Assembly (NCBI RefSeq): GCF_000417875.1
Contig: NW_006920878.1
Span: 173,279 to 237,278, forward strand
Origin: Pseudozyma flocculosa PF-1
Lineage: Eukaryota; Basidiomycota; Ustilaginomycetes; Ustilaginales; Ustilaginaceae
Reading direction: 5' to 3'
DNA: 64,000 nt
In this document: positions 44,312 to 54,944 of the stretch, piece by piece
Layout of the letters: each line of letters starts with the position of its first letter
Numbering within the stretch: the first letter of the stretch is position 1
Notes under the pieces: generated by a model
What the model was told of the DNA's origin: nothing
Databases searched by the model: none
Seen by the model: the letters and a program-made list of their open reading frames with translations, nothing else
Program-made: the position numbers and the translations under genes

Positions 44312-45087
44312 ATGTCGCTGCTCCGACCATTCCGCGCGACGGATCTGTTCCGATTCAACAACGTCAACCTGGACAACTGGACCGAGACCTACTCTCTCAG
44401 CTTCTACCTCTCGTACCTGGCGCAGTGGCCAGACCTGTCGTTTATCCAGACGTCGCCCAACTCGGAGCGCGTCATGGGCTACGTCGTCGGTAAGGCCGAG
44501 GGCAACCCGCACTCGAAGCCGCCCACATTGCACGGACACGTCACCGCCATCACTGTCGCGCCCGAGTATCGCCGTCTCGGCCTGGCAAACGGCATGATGA
44601 ACCTCCTCGAAGACGTCAGCGATCGTTCCTACCGCGCCTGGTTTGTCGATCTCTTCGTACGACCCAGCAATACCAATGCCGTACGCATGTACGAGGGCAT
44701 GGGCTACGACGTCTTCCGAAAGGTCAAGGAGTATTACCACGGTGGAGGACCCGGAGGTCGAGACGAGGACGGCTACGGTGAGTCGCCCGTGGTGCTCGGA
44801 TCGGCCCAGCTTCGATTCCGACCCAGCACAGGGGCCGGCTTCCCGCTCCAGAGCGCGGCTGGCTGACGAGTCCATCGACCCTGCCCTGCGGTCCGCCTCC
44901 CTCGCTCGACGACAGATATGCGCAAGGCACTGTCGCGAGACACCAAGAGGGTCACGGTGCGCAAGAACGGGCGCAACTTCACCGTCAACCCCGAGTGAGT
45001 ATCACAAACCCGCTGCGACGGGCCAGGCCAGTCAAGCCGAGCCTCGTCCCGGTCGGACCAGACACAGCGGACAGAGAGGAGTACTGA
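44312..45087 (+). CDS. NAA20: NatB catalytic subunit, N-alpha-acetyltransferase 20
   Basis: Exons 44312-44777, 44916-44993 and a 13 nt last exon 45075-45087, giving 185 residues. The protein follows Naa20/Nat3 closely: LLRPFRATDLFRFNNVNLD, then TETYSLSFYLSYLAQWPD. The acetyl-CoA loop is VAPEYRRLGLA, after GHVTAI. It ends with FVDLFVRPSNTNAVRMYEGM and DEDGYDMRKALSRDTKR. NatB acetylates Met-Asp/Glu/Asn N-termini on the ribosome with its partner Naa25. If the second intron is not removed, translation stops at TGA 44996-44998 (...TVNPE, 182 residues). I prefer splicing because the codon before that stop overlaps a perfect GTGAGT donor. An acceptor 80 nt on then gives ...NPEEEY, close to the acidic ends of fungal homologues. 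The last exon is therefore a well-supported inference, not certain. Confidence 0.9.
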
Positions 45088-45268
45088 CCGACGACCACTC
45101 CGGCCCACCTGCCGCATCATCAGGTCCATATACTTCGAACCGGCTTACCGGCCCTGATGGCAATCCAGTCACCTGCGCATCACCAGACCACACGCCGTCT
45201 GCAAACCGTCCCGTCCATCTCTGCGTGCGGGCGCCGTCCCACATCTTGGCGGCGGGAGGCTCGTGCTG

Positions 45269-46782
45269 TCATTGCGGCTGTGGCGCCGCTCTAGGGGCGG
45301 GCAGCTGGTACTCTTTCTCGATGCCCAGCTTGCGGATCACCTTTGCGGGCATGCAGTAGGTCGGGTCGACGGGCTCGAGGCCGGGGAACCCAAGGAGCGA
45401 GAGGCCCGCGACGCCAAAGTTGGTGTGGAAGACGTCGGTGACGTTGTCGGGGCGGTCGGCGATGCCGCCATCGTCGGGATCCTGAGCGCCGTCGAGGCAG
45501 ATGGTCGATGGCGATGGGATCACGGAAAGGGTGAGCTGCGTCGTCCATCAGGCCGCAGGAGAAGCGGGCAGGCGACTCACCTGAGCCGAGAGGATGAAGC
45601 GGGAGAGCTTTCCTGCATCGATCCAGTGCAGCCTGCCGATCATGCTCAGGGCGGACAGCACCCACCACGAGTAGCAGACCTAGACGGGGGGGGGCAGTCG
45701 ACGGGTTGGGCGGGGCGCAGAGGTCAGCGGCTGCCTAGCTGGCGGTTCGCCAAGGGCGCGGGAGGGGGCGCTGGAAACTCACGTCTTCGAGCTTCTGCGG
45801 TCTGCCATTGAGGCCGCCGTTCGGGAGCTGCCGTTCGGAAAGCCACCAGCCGACCTTGTCGCGGTCGATGTGGTGTAGGGCGTCGAGGATCGAGAGGGCG
45901 GCGATGCAGACAAAGACTGGCGAGGAGCAGGGTTGCGGACGGCGAGAGTAGGTTCAGAGGGTCGTCAGGATGAGGCCGATCGGGCATGCCCTGGGGCACC
46001 TCCCCGTCGTGCCTAGTTGGACAGAGAAAGCGCTGTTACTTTACCTTGACCGGAGTGGCTCTCTGCGCCTTGGCAGAGGCCGAAGCCGCCGTCGTAGTTG
46101 TGGCAGCGCAGGATGTGGTTGATGGCGGCGGTGCGGTTGAAGCGTCCGAGTGCGCCGAGGTGGGCGAGGGCCGATACGGCGCAGTAGAGGAAGCGGGTGT
46201 CGGTCTCGCCCCACTTGTCGCCCTGTACCGAGCCGTCTGGAAGCTGGAGGCCGACAATGACTGACGGGTGCGGCGGCGAGGCCCGAAAAGGGTTGGGAAT
46301 GGCAGGCAATGTCAGCCGTACAAGTGCGCGGGCGGGCGGACGGGCAGGCAGGCAGGCAGGCAAGCGGTTGGTGCTGGTCCGGGAGCTTTGTGCGTACACT
46401 GGATGAGCCTTTTCCTCTTTCCGTCCTGTTCGAGCAGTGGAAGTGCGTCCTTGATTGCGAGGATCTGTATTGCCGAGAGGGTGCTGAGGATGTGCGGGTC
46501 GTGACCGGGATGGGAGCCGAAGCCGCCGGTGCGCTGGTCCCAGCAGCTGAGGACGTAGTCGATGAGGGCCTGGGCGTCGAGCGCGTCTGGCCTGCCCATG
46601 ATTTCGAGTGCGACGAGACCCCAATATACGCCGTTTGTGCGGAGGTGCGTTGTGAGGTGGTAGGCGAGCGAGTCGCGCTTGCGGTCGAGCGCCTGGATGA
46701 AGGCAACGTGCAGGTCTACCAACAGGCCGTGCTCGTCTTCGGTGTGTGCCGTCTGCTGCATGGCTGATGGTGAAAGTGCCAT
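45269..46782 (-). CDS. BET2: Geranylgeranyltransferase type II beta subunit
   Basis: Five exons in coding order, 46782-46398, 46260-46045, 45916-45783, 45679-45581 and 45481-45269, give 348 residues (yeast 325, human 331). The first intron uses a GTACGC donor. Family motifs include [48 protein letters not shown] and [18 protein letters not shown], then [20 protein letters not shown]. The zinc ligands are Asp245 and Cys247 ([13 protein letters not shown], across an intron) and His297 ([14 protein letters not shown]). [10 protein letters not shown] follows near the end. The protein attaches geranylgeranyl groups to Rab GTPases with the alpha subunit Bet4 and escort protein. The C-terminal Pro/Ala tail is short. 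The gene is tail-to-tail with NAA20 and head-to-head with MSH3. Confidence 0.96.
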
Positions 46783-47268
46783 GTTGATTGTGATGAGGTG
46801 GCGTCGGTGACGCGGGCCGTAGGACCCGGAGAAAGAGAGCGAGGGCGAGGCGGTGGTGGTGGTGGTAGCAGTCAGGCTGGCGGCGACCAGAGAAGAAGGC
46901 CGGCCAGCAGCTTTCTCCACATTGGATTCAGGTCGACGCTGCGGGTGATTCTGATTTTTCGACGTGAGCCCGGCAGCGCTCAGCAAATGTACACTTTTTG
47001 TTGGGTGGGGGGGGGGGGCGTGCCTGTGTTGCTCTGCATCCAGGGTCCTGGCCTGGTAGTGCGCTCCGGGCGCCCTTTTCTGGCGTGGCCTGGCGGGCTC
47101 GGACCAGGCGTCGACGCCTGAGGATTGACCTTCTCAATGACCAGACTCGCCACCCACTTCACCTTCATCTCTGCCTCGTCCTATCGCCACCCCGACGTCT
47201 TTCCCTCCTCTCACCACCCGCAATACAGCGCCTGAACTGGGCGCACCAGCACAACTGCGCCACCCACC
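46783..47268. other. Divergent promoter of BET2 and MSH3
   Basis: A 486 bp spacer with no gene. A CAC tract on the BET2 sense strand lies at 46851-46868, 70 bp before its ATG. A run of twelve or so G residues at about 47005-47018 and CCTGGCC words at 47040-47105 are the other features. Confidence 0.5.
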
Positions 47269-50200
47269 ATGGCCCCACCACCTCCTCCTAACTCGTCTGG
47301 GGCTCAAGCCACCATCAGCTCCTTTTTCAAACCAAAACCCTCCACGTCAAAGGCAACCCCTCCCTCGGCACCATCCACGTCAGCGTCGTCGGCGCCGTCG
47401 TCGTCGTCGTCCAGAATCAGGCTCGCAGATAAGAATGACCTCTCACAGCGCCCTGCAAAGCTACCCCGCACCGTTGCCCCTCCAACCTCGGCACATCCGC
47501 CGCCACCTCCTCCGTCCAACAGGATGGACCAGTGGCGCTTCCTCCCCTCCCAGCCATCCCAGCCTCAACCTGCGAGTCCAAGCACTGAGTCATCACCCAC
47601 CCAGGATCTAGCCCGAGGCGGTCGCCGCAACAACGACAAGGGCACTCGCGCAGCGTTCAGATCCAGGCTCCTCGCCGACGACCGCCTCTTTGCGCCCAGG
47701 AACCCTCCTTCGCCAGACGAGTCTCTCGAGACGTCGGCTCCCTCCCCGTCAGACTCTGCGGATCCCGAGACCGGTCATGACCCATCCGCTGATGACGACG
47801 TCGAAAACCGCTTCGCTGGCTTCAGCGCAACCTCCGCAGCTCAGTCCAGCGCACCCGCGTCCACGGCTCGGACCCCAACATCCACAAAGCCAGCCAGCAC
47901 TCGAAAGCAGAAGGCCGCCGCAGGAGCCGCACCGGCCGCTCGTGACACCGCCACAAAGTACACGCCCCTCGAGAAGCAGATCCTCGACCTCAAGGACCAG
48001 CATCCCGGCATCCTCCTCATCATCGAGGTCGGCTACAAGCTCAAGTTCTACGGCGACGACGCCCGCATCGCAAGCAGGGAGCTCAACATCATGTGCTTCC
48101 CCGAAAAGAACCTCATGACGGCCATGATCCCCGTGCACCGCCTGCACATCCACGTCAAGAAGCTCATTGCCGCCGGCCACAAGGTCGGCGTCGTCCGCCA
48201 GGTCGAGACGCGCGCCCTCAAGGCGGCTTCCACAAACGCCAACACCCCCTTTACCCGCAAGCTCACCGCGCTCTACACGGCCAGCACCTGGATCGACGAC
48301 CTCTCGTACAACGACGCCGCATCGTCAGAGGCCCTCGACCTCGGCGTCGCAAGGCCAAAGGCGCTCATGGCTATCGTCGAGAAGCTCGAGGGCGGCAACG
48401 GCCCCGAGGACCGGGTATCGTGCGGTGTCGTCGCCGTCGAGGTCTCGACGGGATCCATCATCTTCGACCAGTTCAGCGACGGCCATGCCAGGAGCGAGCT
48501 CGAGACCAGGCTTGCTCACCTCCAGCCTGCCGAGCTGCTGCTGTCCCCCAAGCTCAGCCGCCCCACGGAGAAGATGCTCGGCTACCTCGCAGGAGACGAC
48601 TCCGTGCAGAAGATCCGCATCGAGCGCATGGGCGAGCTACTCGAGTACAACGACGCCTTCCAGCGCGTCACCCGCTTCTACAACGGGACGGGGGAGGCGT
48701 CGAGCCCAGAAGCAGCGTCCGAGAGTGCGCTGCAGGGACCCTCGGCCTTCGAGGATGCGCCCGACAGCGGCAAGCTTCTCAGCCTCGCCGTTTCTTTGCC
48801 GCACCTCGCGCTCGTGGCGCTTGCGTCGATGATCAAGCATCTCGAGGAGTTTGGCCTCGAGTCCATCTGCCGCCTCGCGACCAACTTCCAGTCGTTCACC
48901 AACCGCACCACGATGATGCTCAACGGCAACACGCTGGCCAACCTCGAGATCTTCCGCAACTCGACCGACGGCGTGCGAGAAAAGGGCTCGCTGATCTGGA
49001 TCCTCGATCGATGCAAGACCATGATGGGCAAACGCCTGCTGCGCAAGTGGACGGCCAGGCCTCTGACCGACCGGTCGGTGCTGACGACGCGCATCGACGC
49101 CGTCCAGGCCATCGCCGAGGGCGGGAGCGCCATCGTGCGTGGCCTGCCGTCGCTCCTGCAGGGCCTCCCCGACCTCGAAAAGGGCCTGGCGAGGATGACG
49201 TACGGCCGCAGCACGCCGACCGAGCTCGCCACCATACTCCTGTCGATGAACCGCATCACGCAGGAGTACGCGCTCGTCGACGACCCGGCGGAGCTCAAGC
49301 TGGGCTCGGACCTCCTCAACAATGCCGTCGCCGACCTGCCGCGCGGCAAGGCGCCCGTGCAAAAGTATCTGCAACAGATCAGCATTAAAGAGGCGCGCGC
49401 CAACAACAAGGCCGACCTCTTCCTGGACCCGGAGCGGTGTCCGAAGCTGCAGCAGGCCAAGGACAACATCGCCATCGTCGAGCACGACCTGCGCGAGCAC
49501 CTCAAGGAGCTGCGCAAGTACCTGAAGCGACCCTCGCTCGAGTACGCCACTGTGGCTGGGATCGAGTACCTGGTCGAGGTGCGCACGAACGACGCGAAAA
49601 AGGTGCCCGCCGACTGGCTGCGCATCTCGGCCACCAAGGCCATGGTGCGCTTCCACACGCCGACGATCATCGCGCTGACCAAGAAACGCGACCAGCACAA
49701 GGAGACGCTGCAGGCCGAGGCCGAGGCGGCCTACCACGAGCTCGTCAGGACGATCTGCAGCGAGCACTACGTCGAGCTGCGCAACGTGGTGGTGGCCCTC
49801 GCCACCCTCGACGCCCTCGTTTCACTGGCGGCCGTGGCGGCGCTCCCCGGCTACTGCCGGCCCGAGCTCGACGATGGCGTGGCGGACGGCTGCAGGATCG
49901 AGATCAAGGGGATGCGACACCCGATGATCGAGGCGCTCCGCGAAGAGCCCTACGTGCCCAACGACATCTTGCTCGGCCCCGGGGAGGACAGCACCAAGGC
50001 GATCCTGCTGACGGGGTCCAACATGGGCGGCAAGTCGAGCGTGGTGCGCGCGTTGGCGCTCAACGTCATCATGACCCAGATTGGCTCTTACATCCCGGCC
50101 TCGTCTGCGCGGATCAGCATGCACGACTCGGTGTTCACGCGCATGGGCGCCTCGGATGACCTGGCCAAGGGACGATCGACGTTTATGCTCGAGCTGCTCG

Positions 50201-50724
50201 AGACGAGCACGATCCTGCGCGCCGCGACGGCGCGGTCGCTCGTCATCCTCGACGAGCTGGGGCGGGGCACGTCGACGACCGACGGGCTGGCCATCGCGCA
50301 CGCGGTGCTCGAGCACTTCCTCGCGCTCGAGGCGCGCGCGCCCAACCTCGTCTTTGTCACGCACTACTTCCAGCTGGGCTCTTCGGCGCGGCGCGGGCTG
50401 CGGAACCTGCACATGTCCTTCATCGAGGACGATGCTACCGAGGCAGAGACGGGACACCGCGAGATCCGGTTCCTGTACACGCTTCGGGCGGGTATGGCCA
50501 GTCGGTCGTTTGGCGTGCACTGCGCGAGGCTCGCCGGCCTACCTGCCGAGCTGCTCGATACGGCCCAGCGCATCTCGGAGCGGCGTGAGAGCGAGGAAGA
50601 CGAGAGGGTCACGAGGAAGAGGCGCAGGGATGCCATCGCCCTCGTTGGGCTGTGGAGGGGCGACGGCATCACAGCCAAGGAGTTGGAGACCGTCGACCGC
50701 GCGGTACAGAGGTGGACGTCCTGA
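47269..50724 (+). CDS. MSH3: DNA mismatch repair protein MSH3
   Basis: A single exon of 1151 residues. A PCNA-binding PIP box, QATISSFF, sits at residues 13-20, followed by a disordered Ser/Pro region. The MutS mismatch-binding domain begins at about 226 (TKYTPLEKQILDLKDQHPGI, EVGYKLKFYGDDA). It includes HIHVKKLIAAGHKVGVVRQV, the signature that separates MSH3 (Lys/Tyr, no Phe-x-Glu) from MSH6. The ATPase has Walker A TGSNMGGKSS at 915-924, Walker B LVILDELGRGTSTTDG with Asp995-Glu996, and the helix after VFVTHYFQL. MSH3 pairs with MSH2 as MutS-beta, which repairs insertion/deletion loops. Length and architecture are normal. Dispersed repeat copy B begins 22 bp after the stop, so it must provide the 3' UTR. 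Confidence 0.96.
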   Translation: MAPPPPPNSSGAQATISSFFKPKPSTSKATPPSAPSTSASSAPSSSSSRIRLADKNDLSQRPAKLPRTVAPPTSAHPPPPPPSNRMDQWRFLPSQPSQPQPASPSTESSPTQDLARGGRRNNDKGTRAAFRSRLLADDRLFAPRNPPSPDESLETSAPSPSDSADPETGHDPSADDDVENRFAGFSATSAAQSSAPASTARTPTSTKPASTRKQKAAAGAAPAARDTATKYTPLEKQILDLKDQHPGILLIIEVGYKLKFYGDDARIASRELNIMCFPEKNLMTAMIPVHRLHIHVKKLIAAGHKVGVVRQVETRALKAASTNANTPFTRKLTALYTASTWIDDLSYNDAASSEALDLGVARPKALMAIVEKLEGGNGPEDRVSCGVVAVEVSTGSIIFDQFSDGHARSELETRLAHLQPAELLLSPKLSRPTEKMLGYLAGDDSVQKIRIERMGELLEYNDAFQRVTRFYNGTGEASSPEAASESALQGPSAFEDAPDSGKLLSLAVSLPHLALVALASMIKHLEEFGLESICRLATNFQSFTNRTTMMLNGNTLANLEIFRNSTDGVREKGSLIWILDRCKTMMGKRLLRKWTARPLTDRSVLTTRIDAVQAIAEGGSAIVRGLPSLLQGLPDLEKGLARMTYGRSTPTELATILLSMNRITQEYALVDDPAELKLGSDLLNNAVADLPRGKAPVQKYLQQISIKEARANNKADLFLDPERCPKLQQAKDNIAIVEHDLREHLKELRKYLKRPSLEYATVAGIEYLVEVRTNDAKKVPADWLRISATKAMVRFHTPTIIALTKKRDQHKETLQAEAEAAYHELVRTICSEHYVELRNVVVALATLDALVSLAAVAALPGYCRPELDDGVADGCRIEIKGMRHPMIEALREEPYVPNDILLGPGEDSTKAILLTGSNMGGKSSVVRALALNVIMTQIGSYIPASSARISMHDSVFTRMGASDDLAKGRSTFMLELLETSTILRAATARSLVILDELGRGTSTTDGLAIAHAVLEHFLALEARAPNLVFVTHYFQLGSSARRGLRNLHMSFIEDDATEAETGHREIRFLYTLRAGMASRSFGVHCARLAGLPAELLDTAQRISERRESEEDERVTRKRRRDAIALVGLWRGDGITAKELETVDRAVQRWTS

Positions 50725-50861
50725 ACGACATCGCATCGGCTCGTGTCAGTAGTACCTGTTCGCCATCATCTCGGTCTAATGCTAATTCACACACAAGTCA
50801 GACGTCACACGGGAGAGGCTGGAGAAAATGATGATATTGCAATAACGGAGAGGGCAGTCTT

Positions 50862-51066
50862 CCCTCCCCGTGAGACGGAGAGAGGCGGGAGCGGGGGCAA
50901 GAGGCATCCCACCCCGTCCGAGGAGATCCTCGGACGGAGAGGGGCGGGGAAGGGAAAGGGGAAGGGAGAGAGCCGAGAAGAGGTCTTCCCTCCCCGCGAA
51001 GGGGGAGAGGCGGGAGCTGGGAGCTAGTGGCATCCCTCCCCGTTCGAGGACGGGGAGAGGCGGAGG
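50862..51066. repeat. Hairpin array inside repeat copy B
   Basis: The same module order as in copy A. Module 1 has shrunk to a 4 bp stem around the same loop GAG (50868-50878). Module 2 pairs over 11 bp, CCGTCCGAGGA with TCCTCGGACGG and loop GA (50914-50937), one A:T pair more than copy A. Module 4 is unchanged: CTCCCCGT with ACGGGGAG around TCGAGG (51036-51057). Confidence 0.75.
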
Positions 51067-51282
51067 GATTATTTTCGCAAACACGTTACCGTGCCGCCTT
51101 GCCAGAGTACTTTAGGCGTACCGGCACGACCCTTCCATGCTAGCGAGCATGGATGAGAGGGTGAGGGAAAGAAGATGGGGAAGGGGGGGGGGCGAGGGAA
51201 GGCCCCTTCTTATCCCTTTCAGATCTGGCCTTCCGACGCCAACTGAGGCCAGCCGGCTTCCACGTTTCGGGTCGCTGACCCG

Positions 51283-51470
51283 AAAAAAAACCACGGGAGA
51301 CAGACCCTGATCTGCCGAAAATTACGGGAGACGGTCGCTGATCTAAAAGATCACGAAGACGCGTCCTGAAAACCATGGGAGACGGGCTCTGATCCACCTG
51401 AAAAATTACGGGAGACGGGCTCTGATCTTTTGGATCACGAAGACGCGTGCCGGAAACCACGGGAGACAAG
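51283..51470. repeat. Five tandem units in repeat copy B
   Basis: (C/T)A(C/T)GGGAGAC occurs five times between about 51289 and 51466, followed variably by CTGATC and a GATC-ended palindrome and then ACGCGT(C/G)C. Copy A has three such units. Confidence 0.7.
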
Positions 51471-51842
51471 AGCAGATGCATGGCTGGAAACCACGAAGTC
51501 TCCCCTGACCACCACCAGGTGCCACCAAGAAAGGCCTGCAGGGTGCACGCGCGCTCGTCGCGCTTCCCCTCCCCCAAACCCCACCACCCACCACGCGCCC
51601 GCCTGCCCACCTGCTTGCCTACCCACCTGCTTGCCTACCCACCGCATCGCCTGTCCGTCTGCCTTTCCGCCTGCCTGCCGCCCGTTGCCAATCGCCTTGT
51701 CGTAGCCACCGTGCCCACCCGGTGCGTGCCCAGACTGCTGCTCGCGCCGCCGCCGTTGCCCGCAGCCCGAAGACGTCGCCCGTGCTCTGCCTGATGAGTT
51801 GACGTTGCTGTCCTTGCTGCACCGCCGTCAGCCGTCCTGCGG

Positions 51843-52021
51843 GTCGGGTAAAAATACAATTGACTGCACGAGACGGCTCTGGGCTCAACCGCTAGATGTT
51901 AACAAATGAAGGAAGGGAAGAGCTGATGGGCTCTTAGAGAAACTCGAGAGGCAGCGCACGGCCTCGATAGCGAGCGGGTCGAGGTATGGATCGATCGATA
52001 TCCAGCATCGAGCGTTGGTGC
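51843..52021. other. 3' flank of PacC
   Basis: A short AT-richer spacer between repeat copy B and the PacC stop. Nothing recognisable. Confidence 0.4.
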
Positions 52022-54753
52022 TCAGACGTCGCACTCCATCTCGCGGTCTTCCATTGCTCGCGGCTGTCGCACGGCGTCGACATCGACATCGACGTCGTTG
52101 AGCAGCTGCGAAATCGTCGGCAGCCTCGAGCGCCCAGGGGGAGTGGCGCCGGAGCTCGCGTCGCTCTCTGACCGGTCGGGCGATGGGCTGGTGCGGCGGT
52201 GCCGCAACGACGGCGTCTTTTCCCCGTCCTCGAGCACGCCTTCGCCTTGCCGTGCGACGCCGGTGAGGATTGGCGCCAACGTGATGCGCGACGATGCCTC
52301 CTCGGCTCGCGTCCGGTCGGGGAAGTTGATGGCGATCAGTAGCTGGCGAATCAGACGAACGTGCTGCTGCCGGATCGTCTCGGGCACGGCGCGTTCGCTG
52401 GAACGCGACGGCGGCCGCCCCAGACCCTGGATGCCCGAGATGCGTTCGCTGAGGCTCGGGTAGAGGGAAGACGACGAAGATGACGGCGGCGACTCGGACG
52501 AAGCCCCGCTCTCATGGCGGATCGGAGGCAGCCGACGTGGCGGCGAGTCGCGCTCAGAGGATTCCGACGACAGGATCGAGCTGATCGAAAGACCCCTTCG
52601 CGGCGACGACAAAGACGAAGAGGGCGACGTCGAGGACCGGAGCGAGGGGAGCCTGCGAAGGGCATCGCCGGTGGCAAGCTTCGGGTAGAGACCGAGTCCA
52701 GGCGAGGTGCTGCCATGGCGCTCGATGGCATCGCCGCCCTCGGACGAGGCCGTCGGGCTCAGAGAGCGGTAGCGGTCGTGGAAGACAAGGGCGGGGGATG
52801 AAGGTGCAGCGTCCTCCATCGCCTCGTCGTCTGGAACGTCGCGCTCTTCAACCTTGACATCAGTCACGGGTGCCGGGCTCAGCTCTGCGGCGGTGGCGAC
52901 CGGTCCGGGCGCAGCGCGCGTGAGGGCCTCGACCTTGCGGAAGCTGTGGCCGCCCATGTCCATCGGAGCGAGCTGCGGGACGATGGCCGAGCCTCGCGAT
53001 ACCCGCATGCTGTCAAAGGACGCTTGCTGAGGACCGTGAGTGTACATGGCACCGCCGTGCTGGTTGGCCGCGGCGTAGGCACCTTCGTATGACCCGGCGA
53101 CAGTGCCGCCGTACAGGCCCTGCCCAAAGTGATGGGCGGATTGCTGGCGGTGAGGCAGTTGGGCGATGGGTCGCTGCATCTGAGTGCTCGGCAGTAGCGG
53201 CTGGTGATAGCCTGGGGGCACGACATTGTGGCCACCGTACAAGATGCTCTCGTCAAAACCCGGGATGGTGGTGAGCCCATACTGGGACAGCGAGCTGACG
53301 TCGAACTCGTTGTGCGGCGCCGCGGGGGTCGCGTTGGAGTACGAGGAAGAGGCGTGCGACATGCTAGCGCTGGAGGTGTCTCTTGCCGCATCGGCTCCGA
53401 GCTGTAGCAAGAAGGCGTTGAGCTGGGCGAGGTCGGTCGGCCTCATCGCATCGGGCAGAGCAAGCTTCGAAGGTGCCTGGGCGCTGGTGGTTGGCAGAGG
53501 AGCTTCCGGCGTGTGAAGCGTCGACGTCGGCTGGGACTGAGACTGAGGCTGCGGGAGGTTCATCGAGGAGGCATCCGTCTCAAACGACGACAGCAGAGCC
53601 TGCAGCGACGCGTCGTCGATGCCGCCGTTGCCGAAGGTCTGGTTGAGGCGTTCAGCCATGGTGGCGTCGTAGGTGGGCGCCAGCTTCTTCCGCCTGACGT
53701 CGCCGAAGAACTCGCCGACCTGCTCGTGGTTGCGCTTGGTGCCAGCCAGGTTGCTGCCGCCGGTGCCGTGGGCAAGGAACATGTACGAGTTGGGGTCGGT
53801 GGTCGTTTTGCTGCGAGCATCGGGACCGCCCGTGAAGTTGAGGTAGGACACGGCGCCCCTCGAGGCCGAGTGGTGTGCCTGTGCCGCAGGGCTGCTGCCC
53901 TGGGGGGTGTCGAGCCTCGAGGAGAGCGGGGAGAGCGATGCGGTGGACTGCGCATAGCCGGGCGTGTGCTCTCGCATCGGCTGTGAAGGAAGCGCTGGGT
54001 AGGCAGGTGCCGAGTAGGCCGAGTCGGCGACTTGATGGTACATGGCGGAATGACCGGGAACGCTGCCGAAGCCGTATGGCGCGGCGCCCACACCAGGTCC
54101 GAGGTGGTAGGCGGCAAACGACGCCTTGGAGTCGGCCGCCATGGCGCCGAAGGACTTGGCGGCAGCGTTCTGGGCCGCCTTGTGCTGCCTCTGTTGCTGG
54201 TGTTGCTCTGTGTGGATGCGCTCGTGCTTCTTGAGGTCCTGCGGCCTCTTGAAGGTCTTGTTGCAGATGTCGCAGGAGTGCGGCTTCAAGGGCGTGTGAA
54301 CTGTCGAGGTAGGGCGGCGAAGGACAGCGAAGACGTCAGCATCTGACGGCAGGTCAGGTGCGGGAACCACGCGCGGAGCCACTTACCTCGGAGGTGCGAC
54401 GTGATGTGGTCTCGCTTTGCGCAGCTGACGTCGCAGCCTTCCCACCGGCAGGTGAGGCAGAGGTTGTTGGTGCTCTTGCGCCCAACGTGGTCGTCGCACA
54501 GGTGCTTGTAGACGACCTCGGGATCATAGTAGATGCGACCGCAGTTGTCCCATCGGCAAGTGATGGGCTTGGGCCGGTCGTGGTCGGCTGCCTCGGGGTC
54601 TTGGCTGTGGACCCGGGAGGGCGAAGGCGAGGAAGACGACATGGTGGTGGCGAGGGAGCGGTGCGAGTACGACGGGCTGGCGCCGGTGTTGCTGCTGCTG
54701 GCGGCGTAGCTAGAGTGCTCGCTGACCGAGGCGGGAGAAAGATGGTTGCTCAT
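52022..54753 (-). CDS. PACC: pH-response zinc-finger transcription factor PacC/Rim101
   Basis: Exons in coding order, 54753-54387 and 54300-52022, give 881 residues. Three C2H2 fingers lie at about 64-152. Finger 1 is CRWDNC (C66, C71, H84, H89). Finger 2 is CRWEGC (C102, C107, H120, H124), split by the intron. Finger 3 is [21 protein letters not shown] (C132, C135, H148, H152). The two unusual Trp-containing fingers followed by a canonical one are diagnostic of PacC/Rim101, which is proteolytically activated at alkaline pH and binds GCCARG. The rest is Gln/Ser/Pro-rich. It includes a conserved region around [20 protein letters not shown], where ambient-pH processing regions lie in relatives, and acidic and Ser/Pro stretches towards the C-terminus. 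Nine GCCAAG/CTTGGC words upstream suggest it controls its own gene. Confidence 0.95.
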
Positions 54754-54944
54754 GGCGAGAGCAGTCGCCGAGCGGTGGCTAGCTCTGTCGGTGATAGATT
54801 GGCGGCGAGGTAGAGGGCTAGGCCTTGGTGGTCAGAGATCCTTGGGCGACGGCAATACCGATGGCGATGGCGATGGCGATGGTGGTGATGGTGGTGATGG
54901 TGGCCTCGAAGCCGTCGAGAATTGATGGGAGTGGTACGGATGTG
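54754..54944. other. PacC leader
   Basis: On the sense (minus) strand this is a run of CAY/CGC trinucleotides (54861-54903) starting about 108 bp upstream of the ATG, the leader feature shared by many genes here. I see no gene. Confidence 0.45.

Larger units (their letters stand above)
50747..51842. repeat. Dispersed ~1.1 kb repeat, copy B (in the MSH3 3' flank)
   Basis: It matches copy A (16584-17620) from CAGTAGTACCTGTTCGCC to GCCGTCAGCCGTC at its end, in the same orientation. The block beginning ATTATTTTCGCAAACACG (about 51068-51134) is almost unchanged. The region between the hairpin array and the tandem units is shorter. The sequence departs from copy A at about 51843 (CTGCGGGTCGGG). 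It starts 22 bp after the MSH3 stop codon and ends about 180 bp before the PacC stop, so it fills the convergent spacer. Confidence 0.85.
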
